Position numbers and translations under genes: made by a program. Shown piece after piece: positions 1 to 8,057 of a DNA stretch of 64,000 nt. The notes beneath the pieces are model-generated. The model was given only the letters and a program-made list of their open reading frames with translations. It was not told the origin of the DNA and did no database searches. Source of the stretch: Candidatus Bathyarchaeota archaeon (GTDB taxonomy: Archaea > Thermoproteota > Bathyarchaeia > Bathyarchaeales > Bathycorpusculaceae); NCBI GenBank assembly GCA_903901015.1, contig CAIUPH010000114.1:1-64000 (forward strand), given 5' to 3'. Within the stretch, counting starts at the first letter, position 1. Every line of letters starts with the position of its first letter.

Positions 1-92
1 AGCTCGCTTAGGTTAACTATGCCTTTTTCGAGGGCTTCAAGTAGGTAGGGTTTGTTTCGCAGGTGGCTTCGCACGTTTTGAGCTACTGTCAT
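1..92 (-). CDS. N-terminus of an ACT-type amino-acid regulator (partial)
   Basis: The reverse strand reads from an ATG at 92 off the left edge. About 30 residues are visible, beginning MTVAQNVRSHL and continuing through KPYLLEALEKGIVNLSE. This N-terminal style (a short HTH-like segment with a conserved EALExGIVNxS) recalls archaeal proteins annotated as predicted regulators of amino-acid metabolism with an ACT domain (COG2150-like). The ACT domain itself would lie outside the window, so the call rests on the N-terminus only. It is divergent from argG and could control the biosynthetic genes, which is inference. Confidence 0.5.
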   Translation of the reverse strand, partial: MTVAQNVRSHLRNKPYLLEALEKGIVNLSE

Positions 93-218
93 GTCATTTG
101 TGAATGTACCAAATGGGACATTTAAAGCTTGTTAAGTAACAAAAAAGTCACAAGGTTTAAAAATACAGCCCTTAAGGTTGTTGGAATAATTTAAAGCAAA
201 AAATGGGGGAGCAAGCAC
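93..218 (+). promoter_or_regulatory. Divergent promoter region upstream of argG
   Basis: The 126-bp gap is AT-rich. A TATA-like TTTAAAAATA lies at 156-165, with a purine-rich tract before it. A second TTTAAA near 120 could serve the leftward gene. A G-rich stretch at 205-211 (GGGGGAG) lies 7 nt before the inferred argG start at 219 and can act as a ribosome-binding site. Confidence 0.4.
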
Positions 219-1439
219 ATAACCGATAAATTTGTATTAGCGTACTCAGGCGGATTAGACACATCTGTGTTAATCAAATACCTCCAAGAAAAACTTAACG
301 CACAAGTAATTACAGTAACCGTGGATGTTGGTCAAGGCGAAGACCTTAAAGCCGCTGGGGAAAAAGCCAAAAAACTCGGCGTCCTAAAACACTTCTCAAT
401 CGACGCCAAAGACGAGTTCGCCAAAGACTACATTTTCCCAGCCATCAAAGCCAATGCCCTCTACGAAGGCAAATACCCCCTAAGCACAAGCCTATCCCGC
501 CCCTTAATAGCTAAGAAAATGGTTGAAATTGCCGAAAAAGAAGGCGCCAACGGCTTAGCCCACGGCTGCACAGGCAGAGGAAACGACCAAGTCCGCTTCG
601 ACATAACCCTTGGCTCCCTAGCGCCCGAGATGAAAATTATTGCTCCAGTCCGCGAATGGGGCCTCACAAGAGACGAAGAAATCGCCTACGCTAAAACCAA
701 AGGCATCCCAGTATCTGATTCAGCTAAGAAATACAGCATAGACGCAAGCGTTTGGGGACGAGCCATAGAATGCGGCTTGCTCGAAGATGCAAGCCAGGCG
801 CCGCCCGAAGACGCTTACGAATGGACAACTTCACCCGAGAAAGCACCCAACACTCCCGAAATAGTCACAATCACCTTTGAGGCTGGCGTGCCAGTCGCCG
901 TCAACGGCAAAGCCATGGTGCCCCTCGCACTCATCGAGGAAGTCAACAAAATCGCTGGCAGAAACGGCGTTGGCCGCATCGACCACATCGAAGACCGTAT
1001 CGTCGGCTTGAAATCTCGCGAAGTCTACGAGTGCCCAGCCGCCACAGTGATTTTGGAAGCGCACAAAGACCTCGAAAAAATGGTCATGACCCGCCACGAA
1101 GTCCTCTTCAAACAGCAAATCGACGCCCAATGGGTATTCCTCGCATACGCAGGCTTATGGGTTGACCCACTCAAAGACGACTTAGATGCATTCATCAACA
1201 AATCCCAAGAAAACGTCACGGGCGAAGTCAAACTTAAACTCTACAAAGGCAGCCTCCAAGTAATCGGACGCAGCTCGCCAAACTCGCTCTACGACAAAAA
1301 CTTGGCAAACTACAACATCAAAACCAGCTTCAACCAATCTTACAGCAAAGGATTCATTGAACTCTGGGGCTTGCAAACAAGAATGTACAACACACTCAAG
1401 AAAGCCTCCAGCAAGAAACCGAAGGCAAAGAAAGCCTAA
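219..1439 (+). CDS. argG: Argininosuccinate synthase
   Basis: Joins citrulline and aspartate with ATP to make argininosuccinate, the penultimate step of arginine synthesis. The PP-loop motif AYSGGLDTS sits at the very N-terminus, followed by VTVDVGQGEDL and GCTGRGNDQVRFD, all typical of ArgG. About 406 residues fits the family. The start is odd: the first ATG/GTG/TTG in this frame is the GTG at 267, which would delete the PP-loop. The frame is open back to 195 without a standard start. ATA at 219 gives a normal-length N-terminus (TDKFVLAYSGG) behind a GGGGGAG. Alternatively the ATG at 203 is used and one G of the run is extra. It is followed 50 bp later by argH. Confidence 0.9.
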   Translation: MTDKFVLAYSGGLDTSVLIKYLQEKLNAQVITVTVDVGQGEDLKAAGEKAKKLGVLKHFSIDAKDEFAKDYIFPAIKANALYEGKYPLSTSLSRPLIAKKMVEIAEKEGANGLAHGCTGRGNDQVRFDITLGSLAPEMKIIAPVREWGLTRDEEIAYAKTKGIPVSDSAKKYSIDASVWGRAIECGLLEDASQAPPEDAYEWTTSPEKAPNTPEIVTITFEAGVPVAVNGKAMVPLALIEEVNKIAGRNGVGRIDHIEDRIVGLKSREVYECPAATVILEAHKDLEKMVMTRHEVLFKQQIDAQWVFLAYAGLWVDPLKDDLDAFINKSQENVTGEVKLKLYKGSLQVIGRSSPNSLYDKNLANYNIKTSFNQSYSKGFIELWGLQTRMYNTLKKASSKKPKAKKA

Positions 1440-1489
1440 TTTTCTTAACACAAAATAAACTGACAGGAGGGTAAGGAAAAACGTCAAAG

Positions 1490-2992
1490 ATGCTGCATGG
1501 AGGACGATTGGGCAATGTCCGCGAAGACGTTGCCAAGTTTACCTCTTCAAGAAAAGACGATGAGCGCTTAGCTGACGCTGTTTTAGCAATTAACAAGGCA
1601 CATGTCGCTATGCTTATGGAGCAGGAAATCATCCAGTGGCAGAACGGCGCAAAAATCCTTGCAGCCCTCCAAAAAATAGTCAGCCAAAAACTTGACCCCA
1701 ACGCCGAAGACGTCCATATGGCTGTCGAAGAAGCAGTTTTGGCTGAAACGGGACCTGAAGTCGGTGGAAACCTGCACGTTGCCAAGAGCAGAAACGACCA
1801 GACCACGACGGCAATCCGCATGGCACTTCGCAACGAATTATTGCGTATAATGCTTCAGGTGATTGACATGCAGGAAAGCCTACTGGCCACCGCGGTCAAA
1901 CACACTGAAACCGTCATCATAGCATACACTCACCTGCAGCCAGCCCAACCCGTCACATTCGCCCACTACCTGCTCTCACACGTCGATGGCTTGGGACGCG
2001 ACTTGCAAAGATTGCAGAGTGATTACGAACGAGTCAACTTGTGCCCGCTTGGCGCTGGTGCATTGGCAACTACGAGTTTTCCGATAAACCGCAACGCCAC
2101 CGCCGAACTCTTAGGCTTCGACGCCGTACTGGAGAACTCAATTGACGCAGTCGGCAGCCGAGACTTCATAATCGAAACCCAATCAGCACTAACCCTGCTC
2201 GCGGTAAACTTGAGCCGCTTAGCCGAGGACCTGATAATCTGGAGTTCCCCCGAATTTGGCACAGTCGAATTACCCGACGAATTCACATCCACCAGCAGCA
2301 TCATGCCCCAGAAAAAGAACCCTGAAGTCCTCGAAGTAATCCGCGCCAGAGCCAGCTATGCGCTGGGCGATTTTGTCGCTTCAGCGGCGGCGCTCAAGAG
2401 TTTGCCGTCAACTTACAACCTTGATTTCCAAGAGATAACTCCGAAGCTTTGGGCGTCAACCGACAACCTTGAAGCTTCCTTAGCCATATTTGCAAAGCTC
2501 ATTCCCACCTTGAAGGTTTCCTCGAACGTCGAGGGCAAAGCGGCGGCGGGCTTCGTGGGCGCAACTGAACTTGCCAACATGCTCGTGAGCAAATACGGCG
2601 TTGCTTTCCGAACATCCCACAAGATAGTCGGCGCCCTTGTGAAATCGCTGATTGATTCAAAACAGACTTTGCTCGATGCCACACCTGAATTGCTCCAGAA
2701 CATCGCACAGAAAGCCGACGCAATCAAATTAACAGTGAAAATCACGGACATAGCTGAATGCACAAATCCACGCAAACTAATCGAAACCTATAAAGTTCAA
2801 GGCGGTCCATCACCCACAGAAGTTGAACGAGCCATCAAGGCTAGAAGTAAAACCATGATATTAACAAAAACAAACATCGCAAAACTTCAAGGGAACCTCA
2901 CAAACGCAGAAAAAACCCTTAACGCCACCGTGACTTCATACGCTCAATCTGGCTCTTCCAAAAACGGAAAACTTAAAAATTTAAACCTGTAG
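1490..2992 (+). CDS. argH: Argininosuccinate lyase
   Basis: Splits argininosuccinate to arginine and fumarate. The fumarase/aspartase superfamily signature is seen as SSIMPQKKNPEVLE near residue 265. HGGRLG at the N-terminus and the KSRNDQ motif near residue 103 are the other ArgH hallmarks. The 500-residue length is slightly above the usual 450-490. The ATG at 1490 lies 17 nt after a GGAGG at 1467-1471; an ACG at 1481 would be better spaced and would give a TSKMLHGGRLG N-terminus, so the exact start is uncertain. It sits between argG and carA in a rightward run. Confidence 0.95.
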   Translation: MLHGGRLGNVREDVAKFTSSRKDDERLADAVLAINKAHVAMLMEQEIIQWQNGAKILAALQKIVSQKLDPNAEDVHMAVEEAVLAETGPEVGGNLHVAKSRNDQTTTAIRMALRNELLRIMLQVIDMQESLLATAVKHTETVIIAYTHLQPAQPVTFAHYLLSHVDGLGRDLQRLQSDYERVNLCPLGAGALATTSFPINRNATAELLGFDAVLENSIDAVGSRDFIIETQSALTLLAVNLSRLAEDLIIWSSPEFGTVELPDEFTSTSSIMPQKKNPEVLEVIRARASYALGDFVASAAALKSLPSTYNLDFQEITPKLWASTDNLEASLAIFAKLIPTLKVSSNVEGKAAAGFVGATELANMLVSKYGVAFRTSHKIVGALVKSLIDSKQTLLDATPELLQNIAQKADAIKLTVKITDIAECTNPRKLIETYKVQGGPSPTEVERAIKARSKTMILTKTNIAKLQGNLTNAEKTLNATVTSYAQSGSSKNGKLKNLNL

Positions 2993-2993
2993 G

Positions 2994-4151
2994 TTGAATA
3001 GGGCTTTGGTCCCACAAAATAACGTATCCGACAAAAATAAAAAAGCGATTCTGCTTCTTGAAGACGGAACGTCATTCATCGGTAAAGGTTTTGGCGCAAC
3101 AGGAAAAATCAGCGGCGAAGTTGTTTTCTCAACCCAGATGGTTGGTTACCCTGAAGCACTAACTGACCCGTCGTATAAGGGGCAGATTCTAACTTTCACT
3201 TATCCAATGGTAGGCAACTATGGTGTTCCATCCAACGAGTTGAGCCTTGGGCTTCCGCTTTACTTTGAGTCAGACCATATCCAAGTCCAAGGTTTAGTTA
3301 TCCATGAATTGTGCCATGAGCCGTTCCATTGGGCTTCCACAAGAACCCTGGATAAATGGCTGGCAGACGAAGGCGTCCCAGGCATCTACGGCATTGACAC
3401 AAGACGATTAACCAAGAAACTTCGAACCCACGGAGTCATGCTGGGTATTCTGCAGGTTTTTGAAGCAGGCGAAGAACCCGACTTAGACGCGCTCCTCAAG
3501 AACGGCAAGAACATCTCCGACCCCAACTTAACCGACTTGGTCAAACAGGTATCGGTGAAGAAACCCGTCACATACAGTTTGGATGGCAAAAGAACCGTGG
3601 TGCTTATCGACTGCGGAGTCAAATACAGCATCATCCGCAACTTGCTCAAACGAGGCATAAACGTTATCCGCGTACCCTACGATACGTCAGCATGCGAAAT
3701 CATGGCTTATAACCCAGACGGCGTCTTTTTGAGCAACGGTCCAGGCGACCCAAAGAAATGCATAAAAACAATAGAATCCATCCGTGAACTGTCTGAGAAG
3801 GTTCCGCTTATGGGCATCTGCCTTGGCGCGCAAATCTTGGCGTTGGCAATGGGCGGAGACACTTACAAACTTAAATTCGGTCACCGCGCCCAAAACCAAC
3901 CCGCGCTCGACTTAAACAGCAGTCGATGCTACATCACCACCCAAAACCATGGCTACGCCATAAACTTAGATTCCTTGAAGAAGACCCCCTTGGAACCATG
4001 GTTTATCAACCCCAACGATAAAACCACCGAAGGCGTCAAACACAAATCCAAACCCGTCTTTGCAGTACAGTGGCATCCTGAAGCTTCACCGGGACCATAC
4101 GACACCGAAATGTTATTCGATAAATTCGCTAAAACCTTGGAGGTCAAGTAA
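2994..4151 (+). CDS. carA: Carbamoyl-phosphate synthase small subunit (glutaminase)
   Basis: Hydrolyses glutamine and passes ammonia to CarB. The N-terminal CPSase domain contains LLLEDGTSFIGKGFG and the GYPEALTDPSY segment. The C-terminal class I glutamine amidotransferase domain shows MGICLGAQ with the nucleophile cysteine, TTQNHGYAI, and WHPEASPGP with the His-Glu pair. It starts with TTG immediately after the argH stop; a second TTG at 3006 is possible. It lies 2 bp upstream of carB, so the subunits are co-expressed. Carbamoyl phosphate serves arginine and pyrimidines; the position after argGH suggests arginine supply here. Confidence 0.95.
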   Translation: MNRALVPQNNVSDKNKKAILLLEDGTSFIGKGFGATGKISGEVVFSTQMVGYPEALTDPSYKGQILTFTYPMVGNYGVPSNELSLGLPLYFESDHIQVQGLVIHELCHEPFHWASTRTLDKWLADEGVPGIYGIDTRRLTKKLRTHGVMLGILQVFEAGEEPDLDALLKNGKNISDPNLTDLVKQVSVKKPVTYSLDGKRTVVLIDCGVKYSIIRNLLKRGINVIRVPYDTSACEIMAYNPDGVFLSNGPGDPKKCIKTIESIRELSEKVPLMGICLGAQILALAMGGDTYKLKFGHRAQNQPALDLNSSRCYITTQNHGYAINLDSLKKTPLEPWFINPNDKTTEGVKHKSKPVFAVQWHPEASPGPYDTEMLFDKFAKTLEVK

Positions 4152-4153
4152 GG

Positions 4154-7100
4154 ATGCCAAAGTTTGATTGGATAAAGAAAGTTATGGTTCTTGGCAGCGG
4201 TGCCATCAAAATTGGTGAAGCCGCAGAATTCGACTACAGCGGCAGCCAATGCCTAAAAGCTCTGCGTGAAGAAGGCATCGAAACCGTCCTCATTAACCCC
4301 AACATCGCCACAATCCAAACTGATCCGCGCCTGTCTGGGAAAGTGTATCTTTTGCCAGTTACTCCCGAATTCGTGGAGAAAGTCATCGAGAAAGAACGCC
4401 CCGACGGCATCCTGCTGGGTTTCGGCGGACAAACCGCGCTCAACTGCGGTTTAGAACTCGAAAAAACAGGTATCCTCCAAAAATACAACGTTAAAGTTTT
4501 AGGAACTCCCGTCCAAGCCATAGAAGACACGGGCGACCGCGAACGCTTCTACCAAGCCATGCTCAAGGCAGGTGTACCGCCGCTCAAGAGCAAAGCAGCC
4601 ACCAGCGTGAGAGGTGCTTTGGAAGTTGCTGACGAAATCGGTTACCCCGTCATTGTCCGCGTGGCTTACACTTTGGGCGGCAAAGGCTCAGGCGTCGCCC
4701 ATAATCCTGCAGAGCTAAAAGACCATGCGACCCGCGGCATCGCTCAGAGCCGCATAGGGCAGGTCCTAATTGAAGAGTACGTGGGTCACTGGAAAGAAGT
4801 CGAATACGAAGTCATGCGTGACTACGCTGACAACTGCTTAACCGTGTGCAACATGGAAAACTTTGACCCCATGGGCGTTCACACTGGCGACTCAATCGTG
4901 GTTGCGCCTTCGCAGACCCTGAGTAACCGCGAGTACCATCTCATCCGGTCCACCTCGATTAATGCCATCCGCGCGTTGGGCATCGTTGGTGAATGCAACA
5001 TTCAGTGGGCGCTGCATCCCAGCTCAGAAGAGTACCGCGTTATCGAAGTTAACTCCCGCATGTCCCGAAGCTCCGCGCTCGCAAGCAAAGTCACAGGGTA
5101 TCCGCTCGCTTACATAGCCACAAAACTCACATTGGGCTACACCCTGCCCGAATTAATCAACAAGGTCACCGAAGTTACAACCGCCTGCTTCGAACCAGCC
5201 CTCGACTACATAACAGTCAAAATTCCACGTTGGGACCTGCAGAAATTCAAGAATGCCGACCGCCACGTGGGTCCACAGATGCGTTCCGTGGGCGAAGTCA
5301 TGGCGATTGGACGCTGCTTCGAAGAGGCATTGCAGAAAGCCGTGCGCATGCTGGATACGGGCAAAAACGGTTTAGTGTGCAACATTGAAGAAGACTCAGA
5401 AATCGAATCTGAAGAACGCATCAGAGATGAAATCGCTAATCCAACTGACGAGCGCCTCTACAAACTCGTCAAAGCATTAAAAATGGGAATATCGGTTGCG
5501 GAAATCTACCGTTTAAGCGGTGTAGACCCATTCTTCCTCCATAAAATCCAAAACGTCATCGATATGGAAGCCCAGCTTCGCAGCCTAAACCTCGTAGAAT
5601 GTTCAGCTGCAGAAACCATGCGTGAAGCCAAACGTCTCGGGTTCTCAGACGAGCAAATCGCCCAGTGCCAAGCCACCGACGAATTCACTATCAGGGCATT
5701 TAGAAAGAACGCCAACATCCTCCCTGTCATCAAGCAAATCGACACGTTAGCCGCTGAGTATCCAGCTAAAACCAACTACCTCTACATGACCTACGGCGGA
5801 GACGAAGACGACATCGAACTTTCCAGTAACCCGAGCAAAGTCATCGTTTTGGGCGCTGGCGTCTTCCGAATCGGTTCAAGCGTGGAATTCGATTGGTGCG
5901 GCGTTAACACCATTTGGGCACTCAAGAAAAACGGTATACAAGAAGCCATAATGGTTAACTACAACCCTGAAACCGTCTCCACAGACTACGATGTCTCAGA
6001 CAAACTCTACTTCGAAGAGCTCTCTTTAGAGCGGATATTGGACATTTACGAAAAAGAAAACCCCTTGGGCGTCATCACGAGCGTCGGCGGGCAAATCCCA
6101 AACAACCTCGCTATGCCCCTTTCTAAAGCAGGCGTAAAACTTTTGGGCACGTCGGCGGAGAACGTGGATTTAGCGGAAGACCGCTCAAAATTCAGCGCAT
6201 TGCTCGACCAACTCGGCATCTGCCAGCCTAGCTGGAGCAAACTCTTGTCAATCGATGAGGCGAAACGGTTTGCGCAGAAAATCGGTTACCCCGTCCTTGT
6301 GCGTCCAAGCTACGTATTGTCGGGTTCAGCCATGCGCGTTGCCTACAACGAGGTTTCACTGGAGAACTTCCTCAACTTAGCCGCTAAAGTTTCCCGTGAC
6401 CACCCTGTTGTCATCAGCAAATTCATAACCCGCGCTAAAGAAGTCGAAGTCGACGGCGTCTCTGATGGCGAAAACGTTTTCATTGGCGCCATAATGGAGC
6501 ACGTTGAGAACGCAGGGGTCCACAGCGGCGACGCAACCATGACTATTCCGCCTCAAGCCCTCAAAATTGAGGTTCAAAGGAAAATCGAGGAATGCACCCA
6601 AAGCATCGTGAAAGCACTGCAGATTCATGGTCCCTACAACATCCAGTACCTCGTCAAAGACGATGTCGTCAATGTTATCGAATGCAACCTTCGGGCTTCC
6701 CGCTCTATGCCGTTTGTCAGCAAGACACGGGGCATAAACATGATTGAATTGGCGACGTTGGCGATGCTGGGCAAAAAAATCGACGGCGTCAAGTTGTCAC
6801 CTATGTGCGTTGCACCCCATGTGGGCGTGAAGGTTCCCCAGTTCAGCTTCATGCGCCTAAGCGGAGCCGACCCAGTTCTCGGCGTAGAGATGCTCAGTAC
6901 AGGCGAAGTCGCGTGTCTTGGCGAAAACTTCTCAGATGCCTTCAGCAAAGCGTTGCAGGCTGCTGAATTTACGATTCCGCCCAAAGACGGCAAAGTATTC
7001 ATCAGTGTCGGAGGCGACCAAGAACGAAAAGCCCGAGTTGTCCCAATCGCCAAATCCCTCGCGGAAATGGGCTTCAAAATCTACGCAACCCAACACACCG

Positions 7101-7432
7101 CCGACGTGCTCAACGCCCACGGCGTAGAAGCCACGGTGCTCTACAAAGTCAAAGACGCCCAAGTCAGCCCCAACATAATGGATTACCTTCAGGAACGCAA
7201 AATCGACCTGGTAATCAACGTGCCAATGGCTAATCGGCGCTCAAGCTTCTCAGACATCTTAACCGACGGCTACGTAATCAGGCGCCAAGCAGTAGAATTC
7301 AACATACCCGTCATAACCAACCTGCAACTCGCCGCAGCACTCGTGGATGTGCTCAAACAGAAAGGACAAAACGACAATTCCATCCGCAGCCTAAACGAGT
7401 ACATGGACGAGTTGCCCTGGAAACAATGGTAA
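4154..7432 (+). CDS. carB: Carbamoyl-phosphate synthase large subunit
   Basis: Makes carbamoyl phosphate from bicarbonate, ammonia and two ATP. At 1092 residues it is full length, with two homologous ATP-grasp halves. The first begins with VLGSGAIKIGEAAEFDYSGSQ; the second begins around residue 560 with VIVLGAGVFRIGSSVEFDW. A C-terminal methylglyoxal-synthase-like allosteric domain is visible from about residue 950 (KVFISVGGDQERKARVVPIA). No frameshift or missing segment is seen. It is the last gene of the argG-argH-carA-carB run. Confidence 0.97.
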   Translation: MPKFDWIKKVMVLGSGAIKIGEAAEFDYSGSQCLKALREEGIETVLINPNIATIQTDPRLSGKVYLLPVTPEFVEKVIEKERPDGILLGFGGQTALNCGLELEKTGILQKYNVKVLGTPVQAIEDTGDRERFYQAMLKAGVPPLKSKAATSVRGALEVADEIGYPVIVRVAYTLGGKGSGVAHNPAELKDHATRGIAQSRIGQVLIEEYVGHWKEVEYEVMRDYADNCLTVCNMENFDPMGVHTGDSIVVAPSQTLSNREYHLIRSTSINAIRALGIVGECNIQWALHPSSEEYRVIEVNSRMSRSSALASKVTGYPLAYIATKLTLGYTLPELINKVTEVTTACFEPALDYITVKIPRWDLQKFKNADRHVGPQMRSVGEVMAIGRCFEEALQKAVRMLDTGKNGLVCNIEEDSEIESEERIRDEIANPTDERLYKLVKALKMGISVAEIYRLSGVDPFFLHKIQNVIDMEAQLRSLNLVECSAAETMREAKRLGFSDEQIAQCQATDEFTIRAFRKNANILPVIKQIDTLAAEYPAKTNYLYMTYGGDEDDIELSSNPSKVIVLGAGVFRIGSSVEFDWCGVNTIWALKKNGIQEAIMVNYNPETVSTDYDVSDKLYFEELSLERILDIYEKENPLGVITSVGGQIPNNLAMPLSKAGVKLLGTSAENVDLAEDRSKFSALLDQLGICQPSWSKLLSIDEAKRFAQKIGYPVLVRPSYVLSGSAMRVAYNEVSLENFLNLAAKVSRDHPVVISKFITRAKEVEVDGVSDGENVFIGAIMEHVENAGVHSGDATMTIPPQALKIEVQRKIEECTQSIVKALQIHGPYNIQYLVKDDVVNVIECNLRASRSMPFVSKTRGINMIELATLAMLGKKIDGVKLSPMCVAPHVGVKVPQFSFMRLSGADPVLGVEMLSTGEVACLGENFSDAFSKALQAAEFTIPPKDGKVFISVGGDQERKARVVPIAKSLAEMGFKIYATQHTADVLNAHGVEATVLYKVKDAQVSPNIMDYLQERKIDLVINVPMANRRSSFSDILTDGYVIRRQAVEFNIPVITNLQLAAALVDVLKQKGQNDNSIRSLNEYMDELPWKQW

Positions 7433-7906
7433 CGCTGTTGCCCTCTCGACTTTCCCTTCCCCTTATTTTAAGCACTGAATTTTCAAAATGGTTTTGCTCC
7501 GATTCTGCGCCAATACTGACCTACCCCCTATAGGTTTCTGCAATGAGTTTCTAATAGGCTCCAAATAGGATCGTGTTTTTAATCTTTTATTGAGGCAGAG
7601 TTAGCGGTTTGTTGTTTCATCCATGTGACAACATCGCCTTATATTGAATCAAGCGGTAGGTGTGGTAAGGACGAAGTAACTAAGAGCCAACAAAGGTTGA
7701 ACGGGTCTGGCGGCTACCTTCAGATAAGGCGCGGCGTCTACTGTTTTTGCGCCAATCAAAGATAGCTCGCGGCTAAACCCGCTTAACAAACACTTTTTGC
7801 CCCAAAAAAATAGTTCTGCGTTCCCTATCTTCAGGCAGACACCGTAAACTTTTTATTTGCACATCTCTTTCTTTTTAAAGAACGGAGTTTCAAGAGGCAA
7901 GAACAC
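7433..7906. other. Intergenic region between carB and the ilvB unit
   Basis: About 470 bp with no convincing gene. It holds a 36-nt sequence that recurs near 26.35 kb (listed separately), a GC-richer block at about 7650-7790 that could fold, and T-rich stretches near 7850-7880 (including TTTTTAAAG) that could be the promoter for the ilvB unit. No tRNA or known riboswitch was recognised. Confidence 0.4.
7518..7553 (+). repeat. Dispersed 36-nt motif, copy 1
   Basis: Starts with GACCTACCCC and ends with GTTTCTGCAATGAGTTTCTA, separated by 6 nt. The same two blocks with the same spacing occur on the other strand at 26342-26377. It lies 86 bp after carB, and a GGCTCCAAA follows at about 7557. Its function is unknown. 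Confidence 0.6.
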
Positions 7907-7910
7907 ATGA

Positions 7911-8057
7911 GGGATCGTCACCTCCATAGCCGGGATCGTCGGGTACAACTTCTCTAACATACTCAGGTTACCCTCTGAAGAAACCACCGAAGAATTCTCG
8001 CAGCTAACTTTTCGAGACGGCAGTATAGATGAATTAGCATTCAGGAGACAGGATTGA
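7911..8057 (+). CDS. Possible small leader gene overlapping ilvB
   Basis: An open frame of 48 codons with host-like codon choice (many C-ending codons). It includes the stretch GIVGYNFSNILRLPSEE and ends in a TGA at 8055-8057, inside the ilvB start region, as expected for translational coupling. It has no ATG, GTG or TTG in frame. An ATG at 7907, preceded by AGAGG, is one base out of frame, separated by a GGG run. This is the same arrangement as in argG and leuA2. No family is recognised; it could be a leader peptide, a gene remnant or chance. Confidence 0.3.
   Translation, partial: GIVTSIAGIVGYNFSNILRLPSEETTEEFSQLTFRDGSIDELAFRRQD

Noticed and set aside
7640-7800. Structured RNA or T-box-like leader before ilvB
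   Set aside because: The block is GC-richer and may fold, but no T-box, known riboswitch core or tRNA arms could be identified by eye.
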